Source: Morinoia aosen
Taxonomy: Eukaryota; Arthropoda; Malacostraca; Amphipoda; Talitridae
DNA length: 64,000 bases
Direction: 5' to 3'
Assembly (NCBI GenBank): GCA_030386875.1
Contig: CM059576.1
Location: 64,851,581-64,915,580, forward strand
In this document: piece after piece, positions 9,721-22,850 of the stretch
Position numbering within the stretch: the stretch's first letter is position 1
How the letters are laid out: every line of letters starts with the position of its first letter
Translations under genes and position numbers: made by a program
The notes under the pieces: model-generated
What the model was told of the DNA's origin: nothing
The model's database searches: none
The model's input: the letters and a program-made list of their open reading frames with translations, nothing else

Positions 9721-12530
9721 GAATGACTCTTCGGGGGATTATACGGAATTCATTTAAATTTCCATTGTTTTAGTGGTTCGTAACAGTAAAAACATGATCA
9801 AATATCTTTTACAATTGCTGTTAATGTTGCATTATGTCTTGTATTACTCTGCTGTCGTTTTATTTTCTCTTCAACCAACACATTACCGATTTGCGTTTGC
9901 CAAGTATGTGAAAACAAATCGATAATTGTGGCGGAACAGCTACATTTAGAAAATTAATTATTCTCTCAGAATAGAATTCACAATATTAGCGCTATATAAA
10001 GAGTTCTAAGTCCCAAATACATCAATTTGCTGACTAGAAATATATGGTCAGAAAGCAAAATGTTAATGAAAGGCATGTGCAAATTTATTCAGAACATGTG
10101 CTCATTCCTTCGCATTTATACGATGCAGACAACGCAGCGTAAAGATGGTATACAATTTGACGTATTCTGCACAAGGATTGGAAAGCCCGTGTATAAACTG
10201 GCAAATGACCGTACTTAAACGTGTATAGTTTTATTTTCTATGGATATGAGGAACATAAAGCAATAAGGGGCTTGTGCGTTTATACGTGTACACATACATG
10301 AATTCATGCATATAGTCTATTCAAGTGTGTGTGTGTAAGTAAATACACGGAAGTACATGTAGGTAAACCTACGCACGAAAAAGTGGAAAACACCATACAT
10401 GTGTTCATTAAAAGGTACATGAATTTTCAAATAAGCCTGTGTCAGGAAGGAAGCTCATTTTTGATTGAAGCATGAACTGGGCTCTGTGAAAATAAAAACA
10501 CGATACAATGCAGCGTTGTTGAAAAAGTGAAATGAAGCACGAACCGTTTTTATAGCCAAATGTATACGTAAAGAAGTTCAGTTAATAACTTGTGAATGAT
10601 CAACGGACGAATTCAATCACACGACTTCGTGTACAGTACACTCAACGCAAATATACCTTAGAGATAGTATCGAGGGTGAATTCACATTACAGTTTTTTGT
10701 CGCAGAATTATTAGTGTCATAATCGTTATGGTAGGGGTTGTTTATTTCTTGTGTGGTTTATACATCATTAACGTAATCTGAAGGCCATACCACATGCACG
10801 GAAAGGTGGCAGTACATAGGGGAGTGAAGATGAGTATAAGTTATAACAAGAGGAATGTTCTTGGGCTGCTGCGCAGCAAGTTACAGGAGAGTGTCTACGA
10901 AGGATGGAAGAAACAGTAAGAAGATCTATAAAAGAAATAGCAGCCACTTGATCTCTGGAGATACAATTAGTGTGTCTTTTAACTTAGCGCTCGAGCGATG
11001 AGGTAGAGCCCGAGCGTCGAGGTAGATGAATTTTCCCATTTGGTGTTATCCCTTATTTTATCACCCATTGCTGTCGTCAACGGTTTTGTTGTTCGTTTTT
11101 TGTTCATCACTTGCTGTTTTTATATGCCTCAATACACCCTGTGCGAAAGCACAATTTATTTCTCACATAACCATCCTTGCTGGCCACTTCTTTTTCGGCT
11201 GGGACTGAAACTGCTGAACAGGCAGTGACTGGAGCTGCCCAATCCATAACTCATGAGTTCATCTGGTGCTTCACTATAACAATCATCTCTTTGAGATACT
11301 ATGCTTTCTCGTGAACGAAATGTTCAATAATATAGAGCTATGATGTAGAGCTTTAACATAAAGGCCACTTGTTGAGGTTATTTTTTATAAATTTTTAAAT
11401 TTCTCTATTTCTTCGGAAAAGAATGAAAGGACAAAGAAAAATGAAGCAGTTTATGAAATGAAAGAGACGCTGTCGTTGCCGTATTGAATTTCTGGTGGTA
11501 GAAAATTCCATTATAATCAAACTGATATACCCTTTTGAATTGGATGCATTAATGTGAAAAAATGTTTATTAACCGTATTGAGTCCGTCATGCTCTCCAAA
11601 ATGCTAGAAATATCTTCAATTATTTTTTAGTCATGCGTCGAGTAGTTATATTTCATCAATAGAAAGAACTCGTTACTCGTGTGTAATTTCGTTCGCCTGT
11701 CACAAACTAGTCCCTGTGTCTGTGCCCGTGTTGGAATTCAACATTATTTTCTATGCTTTTAGACATTTGCCTACTGAAACTAACTTAAATTGGCTTATAC
11801 GTGCGTGATAGTTAGGTTGAAAAAAATTACTTATTCATTTGATCTTTGTTTGTCCTGCATACCGGCTTTTCAAATTTCATGTCACGGAGATACAATACCT
11901 TAAACTTTGTTTTTAAAGCCATCTGCTGTCAAATTTTAACACCCGAATTATTTTCTACCACTACTCAAAAATGTTTCAATGGCAGGGGGAATCTAAAACG
12001 CAGAAAATATTCATTACGTAAGAGAAACTAACTTTATCCCTGGGACCATTTTCTGCTCCAATGAATGGTCTTTTCGAAACTTCTTTAACATTTCAACGAA
12101 AGCTCAGCATACACAAAGCAGTGCGCTTTAGTTGACCAAAATTCGATAAGGTTAAATTTTTTAAGATGTTCAACTAATGGCTTATAGTGCAAAACTAAAG
12201 GTAAAACGAAAAACTAAAGGTAAACGAATTTCTAACGAGTTAAACGTCCAGCCGGTGAACCCACAACTACAGTTTCTCGCGGGACACGAGAGTGAAAGGA
12301 CGTGTGTTGAAATCGTGACTTGAGTCAATCGTGCATGTGTGCCATGACTGTAGCTTGCTTATGATTATCAAGATTGATCCTCTGAAATAATTTTTGTATA
12401 CATTTGTAGTGCAATTGTTCTCTTGACTGTGATTAAATTTTCACCCAGTATTTATTACTTTTAAATGTTTCAATGTGCACATTCAACGAATAATCCTAGC
12501 TTGTAGTCACTTTCTAACTAGGAATGTTGT
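9721..12530. other. Noncoding stretch, nothing recognised
   Basis: AT-rich unique-looking sequence. Small frames at 10027-10218, 11026-11228 and 11846-12031 have no recognisable features and are treated as chance. Confidence 0.5.
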
Positions 12531-12539
12531 CTTAGGTAG

Positions 12540-12790
12540 GTAATGGGACTAAAAATTAGGTAAATGTGAAGGAAAGGACAATAATCGATTTTCTAATTTT
12601 TGGTGTTCGAAAAGAGGTGATTATATCGAACTAATCAATTTTTCTTCTATAAAAAAGAATGCACAAAAGAAAATTTGTTCATTTCGATCTAATTACCAAA
12701 ATTATCAAGCACCAAAAATTGGAAAATCGATTATTGTCCTCCACAAATACCAAAAATTTTGGTTACCTTATAATTTTAATCGTCGTAAAC
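12540..12790. repeat. Hairpin-forming inverted repeat (MITE-like)
   Basis: AGGACAATAATCGATTTTCT near 12578 is matched by AATCGATTATTGTCCT ending about 12741. The arms continue with weaker similarity both outward (ACTAAAAATTAGGTAAATGT against ACAAATACCAAAAATTTTGG) and inward (GATTATATCGAACTAA against TTCGATCTAATTACC). The whole unit folds into a hairpin of about 250 bp. No clear target duplication was found. Confidence 0.7.
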
Positions 12791-13603
12791 TTATGTGATT
12801 AAAATAGCGAATTTTTTTTGGCGCCATCAACCTTCATGACTCCATTGTTTTATGCCCGCCATTGATTGGCGTCACCTCATTGGTGTGTATTGTTGCGCTA
12901 GACAAGTAAAGGCTTGTATTTCTAATATGGCGGCTTGAAAATACCTCACACAGAACGTTCTATCATTGCATACAAGGAAGCATTGTTATGTGCATGTATA
13001 GTTAGAGGTCGGACCGTGAATTTAGTGAATAACTGCTCCGGACATTTTTTTTATGGGTAATTGCTCGCGTTTTGATTTCGCTTATGCGAATTACAGAATT
13101 TTAATGACGGTCATTGTCGCTAGTATGAAATCGAGTTTAGCGGTCTGATTGTATTTTACTATTTATATGGAAAGTTTTTATCTGCGATTATTTATTTACT
13201 CTTCAGAACGTTTTCCAGAATATATTAAAGTGATTCTGTTTCGTGATTCAGTGTTTAACTTTGGAATTGGATACCTGCAAGCTCTGAAAAGTGCGGAGTA
13301 ATTCGTGCTCAGACCGACCGATGGCGTACCTCGTGTTTTTCCGCAGTTAGTAATGTCTGATGAAAGGTGAAGTGTGGTTAGTAGGGTTCATTCTTAGATT
13401 ACGATGAAGACGAATAGTACTGAATCAAAATTCTTGAATTCTGTTTGGTTTTACTCCGTGATGTCTGAAACTTAGCAGCTAAAATATTTTCGTGATATGA
13501 GCGGGAAAAAATTATTTATTAAAGGTTTGAGTTTTCATAAGAGTAAGTTACTGTTATTTGATTATATGGTTTCTTGCAGAATATAACTGGCATTTATAGG
13601 CAA
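12791..13603 (+). other. Upstream region of the zinc-finger gene
   Basis: No coding region is seen. A pyrimidine-rich acceptor-like site (GGTTTCTTGCAG) ends just before 13580, 25-30 bases ahead of the first ATG, so the gene may have a 5' untranslated exon farther left. No TATA box stood out. Confidence 0.4.
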
Positions 13604-16183
13604 ATGTTAACTTGTAACATTTGTAGTGCCTCATGTAAAAACATAAGTGCATTTATTTTTCATCTGCGTTTTCACTCAACTCTGAGCAAGTTCAAATGTC
13701 CTCTACCCCAATGTTGTGTCGTTTGCTCCTCTAGACTAAATTTGCGGAGTCATCTCTACCGATATTATCGCAATAAACTCATTCCACAGGAACATTGTCA
13801 TCAATCTTTGAAATGTGTAGTGGAATCTTGTGGAAAATCTTTTCTCAATTTAAAATTGTTGATCAAACATCTTCGTATTCATATTGATAATGGTATAAGT
13901 GTTCAGTGTCCCATTCTTGCATGTGGGAAGACCTTTGTGATTAAAAAGACATTTTCATCGCATCTTAGCCGTAATCACTACCGGACTGAACAAATACGCC
14001 TCTCGTCTGCTCCAAACGTTCCTGAGACCAGCTGTTTACAAGATTCTGTTGAAGAAACAACACATGTTCCACATTTAGATGTTGAACTGCCCAGGACAAC
14101 AAGTAATCCTACATGTAGTGCACCGTTGCTTGAAAAGAATGTTCAGCTATTCTTTTTGAAGTTGCAAAGTTTATTACTGGTGCCTACATCTACAGTAAAC
14201 TTGATAGTGAATGAAATTAGAAATCTACTGTCTCTTAATAATGTAATTTTTGAAGAAAAATTGAAAAATTTGTTGCCTGAAAACTTTGAACGGAAAGATC
14301 AAGTGCTTGAACTGTTCAGAGAAACTGACATTGAAAGGTTGTTATCAAATTTGAAGGGTAATTATGGGAGACAGTTGACGTATGAAAGACAATCCAATTT
14401 TATTGAACCTATCGTAAAAACTGTACCTCTCATCCCCAGTGGCATAGTGAAAAAATATTGCTATGTTAGTGTTGCTGATTCCTTGCATTCAGTGCTGAGT
14501 AAGAAATCTGTTCACTTTCAACTGACTCATTGCCTTCCTCATACTCCTAATGTTGTAGCTGATATCAAGGATGGGTCACTTTATAAGCGAATTGCTTGTG
14601 ACAACACAGTAGCACTTTTACTCTATACTGATGAGTTTGAAGTTTGCAATCCAATTGGCTCTGCTCGTAACAAGTATAAACTTATATCCTTTTATTATGT
14701 CATTGTGAACTTGTATCGATGGTATAGAAGTAAAGTCAATGATATCCAGCTTGTACTTTTAGCAAAATCGAATGACTTCAAAAAGCATAAAACTGCCTTC
14801 TTAGAACCTCTGTTGACTGAACTAAAAGTCCTTGAAAATACTGGTGTGCAGTGTGGTGATCTGAATTTCAAATTCAGAATTTTGGGAATTGCAGGAGACA
14901 ATCTTGAGTCCAATGACATTGGAGGTTTTACCACACATTTTGCAACAACAACAAGGTTCTGTCGGTTCTGTGCTGTTCCTCCGAGTGAATATTTTAATAA
15001 TTTCAGTTGTTATGAACTTCGTTCTCCAGATAGTTATACAAGAGCGCTTTCACATTACACTTCAGAACAAACGTCTCAAGGGATTAAGGCTAATTCTCTT
15101 TTTAATAGTTTGAGTTACTTCCACGTTTGTAATCCAGGCTTGCCCCTTTGTGCTGCACATGATCTACTTGAAGGGATTGTCAAAGCTGACTTGTCGATAT
15201 ACCTTTCCTCACTTGTTGCACAAAAGTTTTTTTCGTATAAGGAATTGAACTTGGCCCTCTCTAATTTTAAATATAAAAGTGTTGATGCCAAAAACAAACC
15301 TTGTGCTCTAGTGGAAGGTAAAAATATTATAGGCAAAGCTTGTCAAATCTGGTGTCTTCTTCAGTTTTTGCCCCTTCTTTTAAGTCAGTTCAGAATTGAT
15401 GAAAAGGCTGTAGCATGGTTGTGTCTAATAAAGCTGCACAATCTGTGTTCTTATGCGTTTTCTCCTAGGCTTTCCAACAATCAAATAGCTATATTCAGTT
15501 ATATTGTTGAAGACTATATACATTCAAGAAGATTAGGCTTCCCTGAATATCCTCTGAAGCCTAAGCATCATTTGATTGAACATTACCCTTACCTTTTCCA
15601 CACATTTGGACCTCTTGTACAAGTTTGGACCTTACGCTTTGAAAGCAAACACCAATATTTCAAGAGATTGATCTGCAGAGCATCTAATTTTGTTAATATA
15701 ACCACCCTGCTTGGACAGAAACACCAAATGCTTCAGACTTACTTGCGTGAAATTGATTCTGATATACAAGAAATGGTACTAAAAGAATATACGGACGTTC
15801 ATTTCTCAAATTTAAGTCAACCACTTCAAGATGCATTATCTAATTCTGGATATGAAAATTTGTCCATCATTAAAACCACTAATGCAGTGTTGTATCGAAA
15901 TACTGAATTCAAAAACGGAATGGTAGTGTCTTTCAAGAATGACTGCAATAATACCTTTGGTTTGATTGAAAGAATCATCATTGATCCCACTTCTACTCGG
16001 ATCTCCTTCCTTGTTCAATGTTTAAATGACCACCCTGAGCAGTGTTATTTCACAGTGGAGAAAACAACTTGTTACAAATTTGTGCTGTACGATGAACTTA
16101 CTTCTGATCCTTTCAATTTATATGTAGTTCCAGGTAAACTCGTTGTTGTACCGCCCACTGTTCCTGTTGACTTAGGAATGTGA
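13604..16183 (+). CDS. C2H2 zinc-finger protein with transposase-like body (859 aa)
   Basis: An intact single-exon frame; the first ATG is at 13604, followed by LTCNICSASCKN. The N-terminus has about four C2H2 fingers within the first ~150 residues (CNICSASC...H...H; CPLPQC...; CVVESCGKSF...HLRIH; CPILACGKTF...H). The rest resembles a family of uncharacterised animal proteins with transposase features: IAGDNLESNDIGGF, CRFCAVP, AAHDLLEGIVKAD near mid-protein, and KHHLIEHYPYLF...FGPLVQVWTLRFESKHQYFK. The last two motifs recall the CACTA TNP2 / RNase H-fold transposase pattern, but that link is my inference. No frameshift or internal stop is present, so selection may be preserving it. It lies 223 bp upstream of a SAM-domain gene on the same strand. 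It could be a transposase or a domesticated host gene. Confidence 0.75.
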   Translation: MLTCNICSASCKNISAFIFHLRFHSTLSKFKCPLPQCCVVCSSRLNLRSHLYRYYRNKLIPQEHCHQSLKCVVESCGKSFLNLKLLIKHLRIHIDNGISVQCPILACGKTFVIKKTFSSHLSRNHYRTEQIRLSSAPNVPETSCLQDSVEETTHVPHLDVELPRTTSNPTCSAPLLEKNVQLFFLKLQSLLLVPTSTVNLIVNEIRNLLSLNNVIFEEKLKNLLPENFERKDQVLELFRETDIERLLSNLKGNYGRQLTYERQSNFIEPIVKTVPLIPSGIVKKYCYVSVADSLHSVLSKKSVHFQLTHCLPHTPNVVADIKDGSLYKRIACDNTVALLLYTDEFEVCNPIGSARNKYKLISFYYVIVNLYRWYRSKVNDIQLVLLAKSNDFKKHKTAFLEPLLTELKVLENTGVQCGDLNFKFRILGIAGDNLESNDIGGFTTHFATTTRFCRFCAVPPSEYFNNFSCYELRSPDSYTRALSHYTSEQTSQGIKANSLFNSLSYFHVCNPGLPLCAAHDLLEGIVKADLSIYLSSLVAQKFFSYKELNLALSNFKYKSVDAKNKPCALVEGKNIIGKACQIWCLLQFLPLLLSQFRIDEKAVAWLCLIKLHNLCSYAFSPRLSNNQIAIFSYIVEDYIHSRRLGFPEYPLKPKHHLIEHYPYLFHTFGPLVQVWTLRFESKHQYFKRLICRASNFVNITTLLGQKHQMLQTYLREIDSDIQEMVLKEYTDVHFSNLSQPLQDALSNSGYENLSIIKTTNAVLYRNTEFKNGMVVSFKNDCNNTFGLIERIIIDPTSTRISFLVQCLNDHPEQCYFTVEKTTCYKFVLYDELTSDPFNLYVVPGKLVVVPPTVPVDLGM

Positions 16184-16406
16184 AAAAATAGCTTTGAAAA
16201 ACGCAGCAAATTATGCATTGTATAGTCACAAGTGACACTGAGTACATCAAAGTGGCTATCTACTGCACATCGGTTGAAAAACTTTTGATTGAACCCTACG
16301 TGTCATACTTTCAAACAAAGTGCGAGTGTCATATTCCTATGTGTGCGTGTACTGACTCTATATCTTGTGAATGCCAGTTGTTTTGGTATACTTTCCATGA
16401 ACTATA

Positions 16407-19400
16407 ATGGATCTTGAAAATAGTATATCATCTGAAGTGAGATCAACTTTGCCGTCTCTTGAAGAGAACAAAGTAGCAGAAATAGTTACATCGTTAATAA
16501 AGGATGGCGTCGAAACTAAGGAACATTTAGCTCTCATCGAAGAGCAGGACTTAACACCAATCTTGAATAAGATATCTGCAAGAATCCTTCTAGCCTCGTG
16601 GAGGAAGTATGGAAGTAAGTTAAAACTTGTGTACCATTTTTGTATATAGCATTTATAAATAATTTTTAGATGTTGTACTCTAGAAGTAAAATCATCTTCA
16701 TTTTTCTTTTGCACTATTTGATATGTGTCATTATTCTGCCCGCTGCCAGTATGTGTACATCATTTGTTTGATAACTTTAAAATTACAAAGATTTTTGTCT
16801 CATTCATTTTGAGAGTATATAATTTTCTGCTGAATTTATATCCTATTTGCTTCCCTTAGTCTTCTTACTACTCATTCTGTGTCTATGCTACATAGTTCAT
16901 ATTCAGTGGAAGAATATTGCTATGTATTAAGTATAAATGCTTACCTATACATTAGAGCTCGATCCAATACAAGTTCACTCATATACAAATATGTTAATGT
17001 TTACTTGAAATGATAATTTGGTACCTATTAGTAATACAAATACTACTGCTTGACAAAACTTAACTGCAAGGAGGCCGGGAGAGCTCTTGAGGATTCATAC
17101 ATTTCGGTCACATTTTTCTATATTACAGGAAGGCTTCCAGTACCTGTAACTATCTTGTCAACTGATTTCATATCTTGTGCACTTTCTTCAGTACTTAGTT
17201 TATTATGTGTTGCAGAATCTATGAGAACCCTCTAATAGATTTTCTGTTTCACATGGTCAATGGATCATTTTCATCTTTAATTTTTAGAGATTTTTATATT
17301 TTCTTAGAGCTTTCTGAACATTAATGTAAAACCAAAAGTATCATTGTTGATCATTAATAATTGACATTGATGAACATAGTTTCAGATTCATAGTTTCTTG
17401 ATAACCTGATACTATTTATTGGAGCTCATTTTGAACGTGTTAAACTTGACTTTTTATTTTTGATTGTGTTGAACACTGATTTGAATAATAATGTGTAAAT
17501 TTGGTATAATTCTTAATTTTTCTTGTCCGTGTTGGGTTATTGTTTATAGCAGTTCTGTACCGCCTATGAGTTTTGATTGATACATTGTGAGTAGTGCTGA
17601 GTTTAAATTACAGATGTGCAGCATCAACAAACTACTGACCATGCATCCTGCAAGCTGTTGGTTAGAGAATTCATCAATATCGTGGAACAACGTATAATGA
17701 GGGACCAGAGTGAACTTCAATTATTTTCAGCATGTGACAGTGTGCAAAAGTTGACCTTATGCATTAGCATGACTGTCTAAAGTTATTCATTCTTTCCAGA
17801 GAGAAGTACTCGTAACAATATCGGAGAGGACGCTTTTTCAGAAGAAGGTGCAAGTGGGAATGACACCACAAATGAACAAGTGGATGACGCTAAAGAGGAA
17901 GATGTGAACGACATGCATGATGAAGACGTAGCAAGCACCCGATTCCAGATTTTTGATCCCGCTTCATATCATATTCCAAGACAAGTTTTTCCACGTAAGT
18001 TGACTGAAGCACTCGAAGAATGCAGCTCCAAGCAAACTCTGCTACCCTTAGATCTGAGGAGAATTCTAGTTAGAGTAATTGCGGATGACATCCATTTAAA
18101 GTGTGAAAGGCCTGGACGATCTTCTCTGCGACGTGTGGCATCAAAGCTAGCGAATAAATATCCGTGCTTATTGGAACACCTAGAAAATGGAGAAATAATT
18201 GGAACCGGGTACACTGCTCTATCTCTCAATCTAGAAAATCGAATTGATAATCTAAATAGAAAACGATCATGTACTAGAAAAATTCAGAAACAAGTTCCCT
18301 TCAAAACCAAAAAAAGGGATAGCTACGGGTGTACGAACTATTCACCCTCTTTAACCCTTAGCGAATTTGATCAACAAAAAATTGAGCTCAGCAAACTCAA
18401 GCACGAGTTCTCTGCAGATGAACCAGTCAGTGAAGCTATACGCCAAACTATGAAAACCACCTTCCCATTGCAAAGATACCTCATACTCAAAGGCCATCCA
18501 GTGTTGGAGATAGAAGCTGAAATGCCATTTCTCTTCAAGAATATCTGCTATTCGGATCATGTGGAAGAATTGATGGGCTTGAAGTTTAACGCTACTTTGA
18601 AACATTTTAATCAGAAGGTAACTGGTATTTTAGCATACATCAACAAGAGGAAGCCCATCTCAACTCCGCAATCTTCGCATACTGGAGTTGCTGTGCTACA
18701 ATGCCTTTGTCACTACTTCGGAGAACCTGACTCATTGGCGTACCGTATTTCTGTAAGTACAATTTTGTAATCTATACTTGATGACAATGATCGTTGTGTC
18801 TTTATTTATTTATATTCATAGTGTTCTATATAAATCGTATCATGCATATTCTTCAATAATTTAGATTGGAAGAAATTCACGTACGCCGCAGTGAATAACA
18901 CATCATAATTGGTTCACACTTGACAGGTGCACCAATTATTTTATCTCTTAAGGTATTCAGGATATAAAAGAGCATTAAGTACTTGAAGAGTATGTCTGTA
19001 ACACGAGTTTCACAGGATCGCGTCCAAACGCAGAATGTGCTAAATGACAAAAATTTGAAAACCGTTTTTTCACAGATCTTGATAGAACGTATTTTCACGC
19101 GTCGATTGATTCCACTTAACGTCTTTAAAACGTAGAACTTAAGGTAGAAAATTCAGTTGTAAAGAGGTTTGTTTACAATCTTACTGCACCACCACCCGTG
19201 GTGAACATTTCTCAAAATGTGATTTAGCAGGTTCTGCATCTAGATACAGATCATGTGTTTTGTTCTGATTTTTAAGATTTCTTGACTGCATTTCTGAAGA
19301 ATTGCAATGATGTAGGAAAATTGGTAGGGTATTGTAGGGCACGTGACTGAGCCATAGACACGCTCGCTGTACACTTTCTGCTGTTCAAGGCATCAGGATG

Positions 19401-21382
19401 TATTGGTTATTCTTTCCTATTCTTTAATGAATAACACCTTTTATCGAACATTTTTCAATCCCGTGAGTAGTGTGAGGCTAGACATCCTGAAGCATGCTAT
19501 ACAGGTGAAGTTCAGGTGTTGCTCATTGTGCAGATTTAAAATTAAACGAATAAAATTCGAAGTAGGCCCGCAATTAATACTATATAGTTAGTCAATGATT
19601 GAGTGTTGTAAATCCGAAAACTGGTCCTTGCATGCTATGTTGAGCATCTTGGCACGATAATTGCATGCCTATTTCAACGCGTTTTTGCTGTGAAATTTCT
19701 GTGATTAAGAAATATATAAAAAAATTGTATTACAGGAGGAGATGAGCGTGGAGGACCTCACTGCTTGTGATGACTTGCCAAGTGTTCCATGCATCGCGTA
19801 CAATGGTAATGTTTCGAATTATAACTATAGTTTATTCGTACCTAGCCATTAAGGTTTCATGTTTAAAAACGTTTGTTCTGGTTTTGACACTTAAAAAGCA
19901 ATGAGCATAAATGTAAACAATTTACTAAAAGTGTTTGGGGGTATTAATATTTAATAGAAATGGATTCTAAGATGCGTAAACAAGTATTTTATAACCAACT
20001 AATGGGAGGAGTTTATAAATATAACCAACTAATGGGAGGAGTTTATTTCCCTTCGTTTAATTGTTATAATTCCGCAAATGTTCACAACTTATCCAGGTAG
20101 GATCTTCCGTGATGAGTGGCATATTTTGTATGCTTATTTAGTACGGGATGATTCCGAAATGAACATCCCTCTCGAATATGAGAGTGAGAAATGCATTCGA
20201 TTATTGACAAACAAGGAAAAAATTTCAAGGGCATTGAATTTTATAAATGTTTGTATGTGTAATTTATATATACACTTATTATATATTTCATTGAAGTACG
20301 CATATCAAAAGTCCATTTTTAAAAAAATATATAAACACAAATGTATATACAAATAGATGTAAATATACATATTGTCTGTTACAGAGGATTCGCCTTCTTG
20401 GATCTGTGTAGACAAGAGAGTAGTACTCGAAGCGGATCTCCCTTTGCACACTCTCTATATGTTCATCACATCATTCTTTGTGCTGTCTCTCCAGTACCCT
20501 ACAAGCCATGGGGCAACACTGGAGTTTTTACAAAGGTAAGATGAGCGAGCTCCCAATGAAATGCTAGTGAGCAATGGGTACGAGGTAGATACTAGTATCA
20601 GATCCCTCATTAGATAACTAGTACAGTATGTGTGGGCCTTTTGATTTATCACACATTGCACCGAAATAAGATTTACTCTGTGTTTTTGTGTCAAGTTCGG
20701 ATTGTGGTATAGATACCATATACTTTCTTCCTTTCCCAGTTGAATTATTTCTTTGTAATGTTTTTACCAGTCTTTATTCACAAGTTCCTCTATTATGCAA
20801 TAACCTGGTTGGAAAACGATGTAAAGATATATTGTCGTGCATTCTCACTGAATTATTTTTCAAAACGACCTGATGCTTCTTGGTTGTATTTGGTAATGAC
20901 GTTTAATTTGCTCACAAAAATAGGCGAATTACATTACGCAGATTTTCGTTAAAAATGATTGTATTGAAGTCCTCTCGACCGTCGTAATATTAAAGTGATG
21001 ATGAAGACAGTACAATAATACCTCCGTCATTGCTGTGTTGCGTTCCAGAAACTTAAAGCAATAACGGAAGCAGGGCAATAACAAAAACGTTCCTGCGCAT
21101 CCCATTGCTAAGCTTTTGCTTGTGGTTAGGCTGAGAGTTTTACGTAATTAAACTTCTGTTGGCTTGTGTATTTTCAGCAGTATGAATATGACTTCACTAC
21201 CTAACAAACGCTTATGTATTTGCAACTATTCCAGATACCTACTGAAAATCAACCCCGAACGAGGCTCCAAGATCAAATTCACTGATGGAAGAAAACGCCA
21301 CTGCGGGATGCATCCGAAGGTTCTGTCGTTGGCCTCGACCCTGCCACCCTTGCTTGCGGATCTATTCCTTAAGTGTGATTGA
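16407..21382 (+). CDS. SAM-domain protein, SAMD3-like, five coding exons (509 aa)
   Basis: Exons: 16407-16614, 17800-18752, 19736-19805, 20385-20535, 21235-21382. They sum to 1530 bases including TGA. Every intron begins GT and ends AG, and all phases agree (1, 0, 1, 2). Exon 1 encodes a sterile alpha motif (EEQDLTPILNKISARILLAS). Exon 2 has an acidic stretch, then YHIPRQVFPRKLTEALEE and LEHLENGEIIGTGYTALSLN, typical of animal proteins annotated as SAMD3-like. Exon 4 reads WICVDKRVVLEADLPLHTLY then MFITSFFVLSLQYPTSHGAT. Exon 5 has INPERGSKI and ends LADLFLKCD. Frames predicted in intron DNA are not part of it. SAM domains mediate protein-protein contacts; the function of the conserved body is unknown. 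Lineage-specific expansions of this family are familiar in fish, so a link with mobile DNA is possible. Confidence 0.8.
19984..20045 (+). repeat. Two direct copies of a 30-bp unit in an intron
   Basis: ATAACCAACTAATGGGAGGA plus GTTTAT occurs twice in succession in intron 3 of the SAM-domain gene. Confidence 0.75.
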
Positions 21383-22850
21383 CGTCTCCATCTTCTAGTA
21401 ACGAAAAATTGAATGTTATGTTCGGTTAAATTTGTTTATTTTCTGCGAACTTCAGTGCATTAACAGTGCAGGTAACATGTAGATGAGCGAGCATTGCTGT
21501 GCACGCACCAGAGCAGCACTCATATGGCGCTGACGCAACTTGCTCTCAGGTTTTCTGATGTTCAACAAGCAGAGGGGACCGCAGAATATGCCAGTGACTT
21601 GTAGTGCGATTTGTTTGGTTGCGTATGTTTAGCTCACGGACAACGTCGTTAATATTCCATATCCCCATTGCTAATTAGAGTTTTGTCTTCAAATGAGTGT
21701 TGCATCTCCATCTGCAAATAGATGTAACGGATACCGGCGTGCGCCAAAAATGATTACAGATATAAGTACATCGGTCAGATATTTCAATAAGCATCGCAGA
21801 ATGTGTTCTTAAAAAAATACTGAAGCTCCTGCAGTGTCATGCAACCGTTGGGCCCTCTTATTGACACATAATTGCCCTACGACTATAATTTGTCGTGATT
21901 CTGATCATCTCATTAGTATTGTCCTGTAGCTTTGTAAGACTCAGATGTGTATGCTTGCACGACGTCTCAACATGCTAAAGACAATGGCCTTGACATCAAC
22001 ATCGTTAATATTCTGTGCATTAATATGTTGAATATTTTGATGTTTCTGTGCGTATTACATCTCGATCTGTATTGCTGAAGCTGCCGCAAAACGACAATCG
22101 AACTATGTACTTGATTCTGTAGCGGCTGTTTGTCGTTGGGCGCTCATTTGTTGTCATGGGTGCAAGTTTGGGGTCAATCATTGATTGTGTCAATTTGTGT
22201 CAATCATATGCATTCTTTGCGGACGATTTTTCATTAAGGGATTATTTGAAGAGTGTTTCAGCGTCGACTCTATTGTAAAATTTTGATATGGGTATTAGTT
22301 CTCAGTTTGAAATGCTGTATAAGAGGTTTAATGTTATTACTCTGGAGCTGTTGTCTCAGTATTGTGTTAACTATTGTGTCCTTGGTGTAATAACGATGTC
22401 GCTCTATGCCGGTGCTGAGAAAAATTTGTCACCGTAATTTTCATGAGCTATTAGTTTTAACATTCATCAAGACTTGAAATGTTTTCGACACATATCTGCT
22501 CGCGTTAAGTCACTGCCATTTTCAATTTGCCCCGCGTGTAATATTTGTCTTGTTCTTTTACATGAGGTTTAGCTGGGTATGACAGTACCGATGTTTTTTC
22601 CTGGCTTCAATTGCTTGAGTCGTTGTTAAGACCAAATTCTTTGGTCAGCCGAGGTGGATGACGATGCTGGATTTTTGTTATTATTTTGGGAAAATACCTC
22701 TCGATTCAAAGATTTATGTCCTTTTCTGCTGCGTTCGAATTCTAGGCTTCAAAAAATATTTTTAAATGCTTTGAACAACTTCAGTATCGAAGGCAATCTT
22801 AGTAAGTCATGGGAAAGGGGCATATCTCGTGGCATCTAGGATCTTAACTT
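21383..22850. other. Noncoding stretch downstream of the SAM-domain gene
   Basis: No gene recognised. No AATAAA signal was noticed in the first few hundred bases after the stop codon, so the 3' end is unresolved. Terminal repeats matching the left flank of the two-gene block were searched for by eye and not found. Confidence 0.45.

Noticed and set aside
17611-17660. Extra exon of the SAM-domain gene after an acceptor-like TTACAG
   Set aside because: It would leave the next junction out of phase; exons 1 and 2 join correctly without it.
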